NCBI GenBank assembly: GCA_043782425.1
Contig: JAYWAM010000194.1
Span: 1 to 5,387, forward strand
Source of the DNA: JAYWAM01 sp043782425
Lineage (GTDB): Bacteria > Pseudomonadota > Gammaproteobacteria > Burkholderiales > Usitatibacteraceae
DNA length: 5,387 nucleotides
Reading direction: 5' to 3'
Under the pieces are notes generated by a model that had not been told where the DNA came from, searched no databases, and worked only from the letters and a program-made list of their open reading frames with translations. Positions 1 to 4,083 of this stretch are shown here, piece after piece. How positions within the stretch are numbered: position 1 is the first letter of the stretch; every line of letters begins with the position of its first letter. Made by a program: the position numbers and the translations under genes.

Positions 1-2684
1 TGCTGCGCAAGGGCGTGGACCACGGGCCGATGCATTTCGACCTCTTCTACGGCACGCCCTCGGAGGGCAACGCCAAGGCACAAGCGTTGCACGCGCATAA
101 CCGCTTTTCGATCACACGCCAGTTCGCCTACAGCATGGACGAGACGCGCCGCGCTCTCGACCTGGGCCTGTTCATCAACGGCATGCCCATCGCTACCTTC
201 GAACTGAAGAACAGCTTGACCAAGCAGACAGTGGCCGACGCGGTGGAGCAGTACAAACGCGACCGCGACCCGCGCGAACGGCTGTTCGAGTTCGGCCGCT
301 GCGTGGTGCACTTCGCGGTGGACGATAGCGAAGTGCAGATGTGCACCGAGCTTGCGGGCAAGCGCTCGTGGTTTTTGCCATTCAACAAGGGCTACAACGA
401 CGGCGCGGGCAACCCGCCCAACCCGCAGGGCCTCAAGACTGACTACCTGTGGAAAGAGGTACTCACGCCGGCGGGCCTGACCGATATCATCGAGAACTAC
501 GCGCAGATTGTCGAGGAGAAAGACCCGCGCACTGGCAAGAAGAAGCGGCAGGTGTGGCCGCGCTACCACCAGCTTGGTGTGGTGCGCGAGGCGCTGGCCG
601 ATGTGCGCGCCAACGGTGCGGGCAAGTGTTACCTGGTCCAGCACTCGGCGGGCAGCGGCAAATCGAACTCCATCGCCTGGCTTGTGCACCAGCTCATTGG
701 CTTGAAGCGTGAAGACAAGGAGGTCTTCGACTCGGTGATCGTGGTCACCGACCGGCGCCTGCTCGACGAGCAGATCCAGAAGACCATCAAGCAGTTCATG
801 CAGGTAGGCGCGACGGTGGGTCATGCCAAGGGTTCCGGCGACCTGCGCAAGTTCATAGAAGAGGGAAAGAAGATCATCGTCTCGACGGTGCAGAAATTTC
901 CCTACATCCTCGACGAGATCGCCACCGAGAGTGGCAAGTCCTTCGCGATTGTCATCGACGAGGCGCACTCGAGCCAGGGCGGCAAGACCTCGGCTGCGAT
1001 GAGCCAGGCTCTTGGCGACGCGGCGGAGGGTGACGACGCAGGCCCCGACCCCGAAGACACGGTGAACGCGGCGCTCGAAAAACGCATCGCGGCACGCAAG
1101 ATGCTGACCAACGCCAGCTACTTCGCCTTCACCGCGACGCCCAAGAACAAGACGCTGGAGCTGTTCGGCGAGCCGCTGCCGCCCGACGCCGAGGGCAAGG
1201 TCAAGCACAAGCCATTTCACAGCTACACGATGAAGCAGGCGGTCGAGGAGGGCTTCATCCTCGATGTGCTCAAGAGCTACACGCCGGTGGACAGCTACTA
1301 CAAGCTGATCAAGAAAATCGAAGGCGACCCGGAATTCGATACCAAGCGGGCGAAGAAGAAGCTGCGCCGTTATGTGGAGAGCCACGACCATGCGATCCGG
1401 CTCAAGACGGAGATCATGGTGGACCACTTCCACGAGCAGGTGCTTGCCGCCGGAAAGATCGGTGGGCAAGCGCGGGCGATGGTGGTGACAAGTGGCATCG
1501 AGCGCGCGATCCAGTACTTCCACGCCTTCAAAACCTATCTCGTGGAGCGCAAGAGCCCGTATCAGGCGATCGTCGCCTTCTCGGGTGAATACGAATATGG
1601 CGGAACCAAGGTGAGCGAGGCGTCGCTAAACGGATTTTCGAGCGGCGATATCGCCGCCAAGATTCAAAATGATCCGTACCGCTTCCTGATCTGCGCCGAA
1701 AAGTTCCAGACCGGCTACGACGAGCCGCTCTTGCACACGATGTATGTGGACAAGCCGCTCTCGGGCGTCAAGGCGGTGCAGACGCTGTCGCGCCTCAACC
1801 GTGCGCACCCGCAGAAACACGACTGCTTCGTGCTCGACTTTCAGAACAACAACGAGGCGATCACCTTCGCGTTCCAGGACTACTACCGCACCACGCTGCT
1901 CGCGGAGGAGACCGACCCCAACAAGCTGCACGACTTGAAGGCGGCGCTGGATGCCGCCCAGGTGTATTCGTCGGAGCAGGTGCAGCAACTGGTGGAGTTG
2001 TTCCTCGGTGGCGCAGACCGCGACACCCTCGACCCGATTCTCGATGCGTGCGTGGCGGTTTATGTGAACCAGCTCGACGAGGACGGTCAAGTGAACTTCA
2101 AAGGCAAGGCCAAGGTGTTCTGCCGCACCTACAGCTTCCTCTCCTCGTTGATGCCCTATAGCAACCGCGAGTGGGAGAAGCTCTCGATTCTGCTCAACCT
2201 GCTCACGCCCAAGTTGCCGGCGCCGCAGGAGGAGGACCTCGCCAAGGGCATTTTGGAAGCCATCGACATGGACAGTTACCGGGTCGAGAAGAAAGCAGTG
2301 CTGAAGATCGCGCTGGCGGACGAGGATGCGGAAATCGAGCCCGTGCCGACGGATACGGGCGGTCGCAAGAGTGAGCCCGATCTCGACCGCTTGAGCAACA
2401 TCCTCAAATCGTTCAACGAGCACTTCGGCACGCTGTTCACGGACACTGATCGCGTCGCAAAGCGCATTCGTGATGACATCGCGCCGCAAGTCGCGGCCGA
2501 CGCAGCCTATCAGCATGCGAAGGAGAACACGCCGCACACTGCGCGCATGGCCCACGACCAGGCGCTCAGCAAAGTGATGCAGCACCTATTGAAGGACGAC
2601 ACGCAGGTCTACAAGCAGTTCGTCGAGAACGAATCGTTCAAGCGATTTGTCGGCGACATGGTGTATGCGCTCACGAGCCAGTGA
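1..2684 (+). CDS. hsdR: Type I restriction endonuclease subunit R (HsdR), 5' end cut off by window
   Basis: This is the ATP-driven DNA translocase and nuclease subunit of a type I restriction-modification complex (R2M2S), which pumps unmethylated DNA and cuts it far from the recognition site. Residues are counted from the GTG at 15. A PD-(D/E)xK nuclease is seen as D49, E63 and K65 in ELKN, with the same D-to-E spacing as EcoR124I D151/E165/K167. It is followed by SF2 helicase motifs: Walker A GSGKS 213-217, TDRRLLDEQ motif Ia, DEAH 315-318, TAT 373-375, EKFQTGYDEP 562-571, and motif VI QTLSRLNR 589-596. A helical C-terminal domain ends at a TGA at 2682-2684. The reading frame stays open to the left edge and the nuclease motif sits about 100 residues earlier than in EcoR124I, so the GTG at 15 is internal and roughly 100 residues lie outside the window. 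No frameshift or lost motif is visible. hsdM and hsdS are not in the window and would be expected upstream. No clear terminator follows. Confidence 0.96.
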   Translation, partial: LRKGVDHGPMHFDLFYGTPSEGNAKAQALHAHNRFSITRQFAYSMDETRRALDLGLFINGMPIATFELKNSLTKQTVADAVEQYKRDRDPRERLFEFGRCVVHFAVDDSEVQMCTELAGKRSWFLPFNKGYNDGAGNPPNPQGLKTDYLWKEVLTPAGLTDIIENYAQIVEEKDPRTGKKKRQVWPRYHQLGVVREALADVRANGAGKCYLVQHSAGSGKSNSIAWLVHQLIGLKREDKEVFDSVIVVTDRRLLDEQIQKTIKQFMQVGATVGHAKGSGDLRKFIEEGKKIIVSTVQKFPYILDEIATESGKSFAIVIDEAHSSQGGKTSAAMSQALGDAAEGDDAGPDPEDTVNAALEKRIAARKMLTNASYFAFTATPKNKTLELFGEPLPPDAEGKVKHKPFHSYTMKQAVEEGFILDVLKSYTPVDSYYKLIKKIEGDPEFDTKRAKKKLRRYVESHDHAIRLKTEIMVDHFHEQVLAAGKIGGQARAMVVTSGIERAIQYFHAFKTYLVERKSPYQAIVAFSGEYEYGGTKVSEASLNGFSSGDIAAKIQNDPYRFLICAEKFQTGYDEPLLHTMYVDKPLSGVKAVQTLSRLNRAHPQKHDCFVLDFQNNNEAITFAFQDYYRTTLLAEETDPNKLHDLKAALDAAQVYSSEQVQQLVELFLGGADRDTLDPILDACVAVYVNQLDEDGQVNFKGKAKVFCRTYSFLSSLMPYSNREWEKLSILLNLLTPKLPAPQEEDLAKGILEAIDMDSYRVEKKAVLKIALADEDAEIEPVPTDTGGRKSEPDLDRLSNILKSFNEHFGTLFTDTDRVAKRIRDDIAPQVAADAAYQHAKENTPHTARMAHDQALSKVMQHLLKDDTQVYKQFVENESFKRFVGDMVYALTSQ

Positions 2685-2739
2685 CAACCATTAAGCAGCT
2701 TTGATTTTTTCAGTTTGCTCGATAACGTAATTTTTGCGC

Positions 2740-2790
2740 ATGAAAGTATCTGAGTTATTGCGGCTGCTGGAAAAAGATGGCTGTGCTAAA
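2740..2790 (+). pseudogene. HicA-type toxin, N-terminal stub only
   Basis: An ATG at 2740 opens MKVSELLRLLEKDGC, which matches the first helix and turn of HicA mRNA interferases (usual form MKSSELIKLLEKDGW). HicA is a dsRBD-fold toxin of about 60-80 residues whose catalytic histidine lies in a G-S-H-H motif just after this point. Here the similarity stops at about codon 16 and no GSHH motif follows. The frame runs on to a stop at 2923-2925, but from about 2800 it reads antisense through a transposase remnant, so the 62-codon open frame is a chimera and not a protein family. No good Shine-Dalgarno sequence precedes the ATG and no hicB follows. I read it as a hicA gene cut by an insertion sequence. 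The match is short, so the family call rests on about 15 residues. Confidence 0.55.
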
Positions 2791-2801
2791 GGAGGGCGGT
2801 T

Positions 2802-2921
2802 TCAAGCACCAAGTGCAAAAAGTGCAGCGTGCTGTAATTTAAAGTCAATAGCGTCTGGCATGAACAGTTCGACCGGACATTTGAACTTGCGATTCCCCGT
2901 GGTCTTGCCACGGGGATCAAA
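2802..2921 (-). pseudogene. Transposase C-terminal remnant, IS30-like
   Basis: Read on the minus strand, 39 codons end at a TGA (2804-2802). The fragment contains RGKTTGNRKFKCPVELF, followed by MPDAIDFKLQHAALFALGA. This looks like the tail of IS30-family transposases, where an N-x-RPRK-type motif leads into a K-x-P-x-E-L-F motif and the protein ends soon after. The frame is closed upstream by a stop at 2924-2922, and the DDE catalytic core is absent, so only the last tenth or so of a transposase remains. The bases between its stop and the HicA stub (about 2791-2801) would hold the terminal inverted repeat, but with only one end present it cannot be defined. Recognition is from memory of the family pattern. 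The IS30 assignment is less sure than the call of a transposase tail. Confidence 0.55.
2894..2916. repeat. Perfect 9-bp hairpin inside the transposase remnant
   Basis: TCCCCGTGG (2894-2902) and CCACGGGGA (2908-2916) form a perfect stem with a TCTTG loop. One bulged T would allow two more pairs on the outer side. No uridine run follows directly; the nearest T-rich stretch (2940-2948) is over 20 bases away, so it is a poor intrinsic terminator. It lies in the transposase frame and may simply be the coding sequence of that segment, or a junction where the element was rearranged. It is present once only. Confidence 0.5.
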
Positions 2922-2961
2922 CTAGGTGTTTCGTAGCCTTTGTTTTTCCATTACATTACAT

Positions 2962-2997
2962 ACCCCGAACCCAGCAGTCAACACGCACGCTCGGGGT
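2962..2997. repeat. Inverted repeat ACCCCGA / TCGGGGT
   Basis: ACCCCGA (2962-2968) is the exact reverse complement of TCGGGGT (2991-2997), with 22 bases between them. The right arm leads into CAGGTCTATA, a sequence type I associate loosely with small repeated elements in proteobacterial genomes, but I cannot verify this. It lies in a gene-free stretch between the transposase remnant and the attC-like site. No function is assigned. Confidence 0.35.
2971..2986 (+). repeat. Direct repeat, copy 1 (CCAGCAGTCAACACGC)
   Basis: This copy matches the 16 bases at 3105-3120 (CCAGCAGCCGACACGC) at 14 of 16 positions, starting 134 bases upstream of it. Copy 2 lies just after the right end of the attC-like site, that is, at the start of the proposed toxin-antitoxin cassette. 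Copy 1 may therefore mark the worn start of an earlier cassette, or the pair may reflect local duplication. Confidence 0.4.
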
Positions 2998-3032
2998 CAG
3001 GTCTATAGTCGTAGCATCGTGCTTCTTTTCTG

Positions 3033-3095
3033 GCCTACCCTGCATTCGAGCGGGACGCCCCAAAAACGGCGCGCCCCTCAATTTGTACGTTAACA
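3033..3095 (+). other. attC-like integron recombination site, degenerate
   Basis: attC sites are imperfect palindromes with outer boxes R'' (RYYYAAC) and R' (GTTRRRY), and inner boxes L'' and L' that pair except for an extra base in L''. Here R'' is GCCTACC (3033-3039, 6 of 7). L'' ATTCGAG (3044-3050) pairs with L' CTCAAT (3077-3082) through six base pairs, leaving C3047 extrahelical. An inner stem GGGxCGCC (3052-3059) pairs with GGCGxxCCC (3068-3076) around an A-rich loop. R' is GTTAACA (3089-3095, 5 of 7). The total of 63 bases is within the normal attC range. Orientation puts any cassette gene to its left (the HicA stub) and the next cassette to its right (the toxin-antitoxin pair). Both R boxes are off consensus, so integrase recognition may be lost. 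No integrase gene is in the window. Confidence 0.55.
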
Positions 3096-3104
3096 TTCCA
3101 AAGT

Positions 3105-3120
3105 CCAGCAGCCGACACGC
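3105..3120 (+). repeat. Direct repeat, copy 2 (CCAGCAGCCGACACGC)
   Basis: This is the second copy of the repeat at 2971-2986. It sits ten bases after the R' box of the attC-like site and upstream of the toxin-antitoxin promoter. Confidence 0.4.
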
Positions 3121-3141
3121 TTGAATTTGTCCAAATTTCGC

Positions 3142-3170
3142 TTGATAGAAATTAACATATTTGTTATTAT
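3142..3170 (+). promoter_or_regulatory. Sigma-70 promoter of the toxin-antitoxin operon
   Basis: TTGATA (3142-3147) and TATTAT (3165-3170) each match the consensus hexamer at five of six positions and are separated by exactly 17 bases, in an AT-rich stretch. Transcription would start near 3177, immediately before the GTG at 3178, so the toxin message would have essentially no leader. A private promoter is common for toxin-antitoxin genes carried in integron cassettes. Confidence 0.6.
3153..3166. promoter_or_regulatory. Candidate operator, palindrome TAACATATTTGTTA
   Basis: This 14-base palindrome has one mismatched pair near the centre. It sits between the -35 and -10 elements and touches the -10 box. 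XRE-family antitoxins usually repress their own operon by binding such palindromes, so this is the natural site for the antitoxin encoded at 3498. The assignment comes from position and symmetry only. Confidence 0.4.
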
Positions 3171-3177
3171 TTAATAG

Positions 3178-3511
3178 GTGGATTACACAATTTCCTATTA
3201 CAGCGATGCTGTGCAAGGGCAGATCATAGAGCTGCCCGATACATTGGCTGCGCGGTATGTTGTGCTAACCCGCAGGATGATCGCCTTAGGTCCCAATCTT
3301 GGTGAGCCTCACACAAAAGCCTTTGGCGATGGCCTTTTTTAATTGCGGCTCAAAGGAGCCGAGGGCATTGCCCGTGTTTTCTTTTTGCACTCTCGTTGGT
3401 AAACGCATCGTTATGCTGCACAGCTTTATTAAGAAATCTGATCGCACGCCGTTGCGCGAACGAGTGGTCGCAGAAACTCGAATGAAGGAGATTAAACGTG
3501 CAAACACATGA
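3178..3511 (+). pseudogene. HigB/RelE-superfamily toxin (Gp49-like, DUF891), broken by a stop and a frameshift
   Basis: The family comprises ribosome-dependent mRNA interferases of about 110 residues, with core motifs G-P-x-L-G-x-P-H-x-x-x-x-G-D-G-L-F-E-L-R and I-x-x-L-H-x-F-x-K-K-x-x-x-T-P. From the GTG at 3178 the sequence reads VDYTISYYSD and on to GPNLGEPHTKAFGDGLF, then hits TAA at 3340-3342 exactly where the family has Glu (GAA to TAA, one base change). The same frame continues as LRLKGAEGIARVF to about 3381. There a T5 run (3382-3386) carries one extra T, and the family sequence resumes in the next frame as CTLVGKRIVMLHSFIKK and on to a TGA at 3509-3511. Repairing both lesions gives about 110 residues, the normal length. 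As it stands only 54 residues are made, without the C-terminal half that holds most catalytic positions. The start is set by an in-frame TAG directly before the GTG. The 3' end overlaps the antitoxin by 14 bases, as in higBA operons. Confidence 0.85.
3485..3490 (+). promoter_or_regulatory. Ribosome binding site of the antitoxin
   Basis: AAGGAG lies seven bases before the GTG at 3498 and within the last codons of the toxin. It supports this GTG as the start and lets the antitoxin be translated from the shared message even though the toxin frame now ends early. Confidence 0.75.
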
Positions 3512-3785
3512 CCAATTGGTTAAGAAGCTGCTGCGTCGTCCTGGCGTGCGGGCTGAAGTTGAACGTATTGAGCGCGAAGAAGGTGTGTTGCTCGATGCCT
3601 TGCTTAAGGCGCGGCAAGATGCAGGTCTGACACAAGCGCAAGTCGCTGAGCGAATGGGAACACATGCTCCGGCGGTGGCGCGCTTGGAGCGTTCGTTAGC
3701 AACGGGAAAGCACTCTCCGTCAATTGCAACAGTACGAAGGTATGTCAAGGCATGTGGCACACGTCTGGTCCTTCGCGTCGCATGA
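3498..3785 (+). CDS. XRE-family antitoxin (HigA-like), intact
   Basis: This is a 95-residue DNA-binding antitoxin that would neutralise a HigB/RelE-type toxin and repress its own operon. Residues 1-34 form a charged, probably helical N-terminus. The HTH_3 fold spans about 35-88, with the helix-turn-helix at L44-TQAQVAERMGTHAPAVARLE-64 and the family's SPS-x-x-T-V-x-R-Y segment at 73-82, then a short strand TRLVLRV at the end. The GTG start has an AAGGAG seven bases upstream. The gene overlaps the toxin's 3' end by 14 bases, and toxin-first order is typical of HigBA. The frame is clean with no lost motif, in contrast to the toxin. With its toxin disabled it is an orphan antitoxin, which could persist as a regulator or protect against related toxins. 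The likely binding site is the palindrome at 3153-3166. Confidence 0.88.
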   Translation: MQTHDQLVKKLLRRPGVRAEVERIEREEGVLLDALLKARQDAGLTQAQVAERMGTHAPAVARLERSLATGKHSPSIATVRRYVKACGTRLVLRVA

Positions 3786-3788
3786 AGA

Positions 3789-3845
3789 ATCCTATGCTCA
3801 AGCGGGGCGGCGCAAGAGCGCGCCGCCCTGCAGCTTTCGTTGGGT
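3789..3845 (+). other. Second attC-like hairpin after the antitoxin, weak
   Basis: The site begins three bases after the antitoxin stop codon. A perfect 9-bp stem GGGCGGCGC (3805-3813) / GCGCCGCCC (3820-3828) has the loop AAGAGC. Outside it, AAGC (3800-3803) can pair with GCTT (3833-3836). The right end GTTGGGT (3839-3845) fits the attC R' consensus GTTRRRY exactly, and the left end ATCCTAT (3789-3795) fits RYYYAAC at 5 of 7. The length of 57 bases is at the lower limit for attC. With the site at 3033-3095 in the same orientation it would bound a 750-base cassette (3090-3839). The alternative is a plain GC-rich hairpin acting as a terminator for the operon, although no T-run follows. L''/L' pairing is poorer than in the first site. 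Confidence 0.4.
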
Positions 3846-3870
3846 CTTTCACGCCCTGACGGCTGGCCTG

Positions 3871-3899
3871 TTGCGCATCTGCGCAGGACGCGCTATATT
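3871..3899 (+). promoter_or_regulatory. Candidate leuA promoter
   Basis: TTGCGC (3871-3876, three of six matches) and TATATT (3894-3899, five of six) are separated by 17 bases. Transcription would start near 3906, one base before the ATG of the small leucine-rich ORF and about 180 bases before leuA. The region before and after it holds no other equally good pair. The ten bases GGCTGGCCTG occur directly upstream (3861-3870) and again at 3951-3960. Confidence 0.45.
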
Positions 3900-3906
3900 T
3901 ACGTCC

Positions 3907-3999
3907 ATGGCAACCGTGAATTTTCTGCAACGCATTTCCCTCCCGTCTCTGGCTGGCCTGATTTTCATCGGCCTGCTGCTGCGCCACGCGCGCACCTAA
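3907..3999 (+). CDS. Leucine-rich 30-residue small ORF, possible leu leader peptide
   Basis: The ATG at 3907 opens 30 codons ending in TAA (3997-3999). Seven residues are Leu (7, 12, 15, 18 and 23-25), with three consecutive CTG codons followed by Arg. The segment GLIFIGLLLRHAR recalls the layout of the E. coli leucine-operon leader peptide (GLLLLNAF), whose tandem Leu codons sense leucyl-tRNA supply. It lies 84 bases before leuA, the gene such a leader would control, and starts one base after the predicted transcription start, so it might be translated as a leaderless message. A small hairpin TGCGC/GCGCA (3980-3994) covers the Leu-codon end, and another, CGGC/GCCG (4034-4044), follows. Against the leader idea, no hairpin with a U-tract is present, so any control would have to be translational or Rho-based. 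It may also be a tiny membrane peptide or a chance ORF. There is no Shine-Dalgarno sequence. Confidence 0.4.
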   Translation: MATVNFLQRISLPSLAGLIFIGLLLRHART

Positions 4000-4071
4000 A
4001 CTCCCCCACAATTTAGCGGTACTCAACATGATTCGGCCTAGCCGGATCGATGGCATATCCCACTTATCTGT

Positions 4072-4076
4072 AGGAG
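4072..4076 (+). promoter_or_regulatory. Ribosome binding site of leuA
   Basis: AGGAG seven bases before the ATG at 4084 fixes the leuA start, which also matches the family N-terminus. Confidence 0.8.
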
Positions 4077-4083
4077 CAACATC

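Noticed and set aside
15..17. GTG at 15 as the true start of hsdR
   Set aside because: The frame is open to the left edge, and the nuclease D49/E63/K65 would sit about 100 residues too early compared with EcoR124I.
1626..2585. 319-codon open frame on the minus strand inside hsdR
   Set aside because: It is fully antisense to a well-conserved helicase region, with repetitive Arg/Leu/Val composition typical of a GC-rich shadow frame and no recognisable motif.
2701..2733. Promoter for the HicA stub (TTGATT around 2701)
   Set aside because: No acceptable -10 hexamer lies 16-18 bases downstream.
2891..2922. Type I-E CRISPR repeat, suggested by the CCCCG...CGGGGATCAAAC pattern
   Set aside because: There is a single copy, the loop is about five bases longer than in I-E repeats, and no spacers or cas genes are present. 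It lies in frame with the transposase tail.
2956..3216. 86-codon minus-strand frame across the attC-like site
   Set aside because: It runs through the hairpin, both repeats and the toxin-antitoxin promoter, and has no start context or family resemblance.
3805..3828. Intrinsic terminator of the toxin-antitoxin operon
   Set aside because: The stem is strong, but the following bases (TGCAGCTTTCG) contain no U-tract. I kept it as an attC-like hairpin with low confidence, and a weak terminator role is not excluded.
3724..3999. 91-codon plus-strand frame spanning the antitoxin end, hairpin and small ORF
   Set aside because: Its first part overlaps the antitoxin in another frame and its middle crosses the hairpin and the promoter. 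Only the last 30 codons have independent support.
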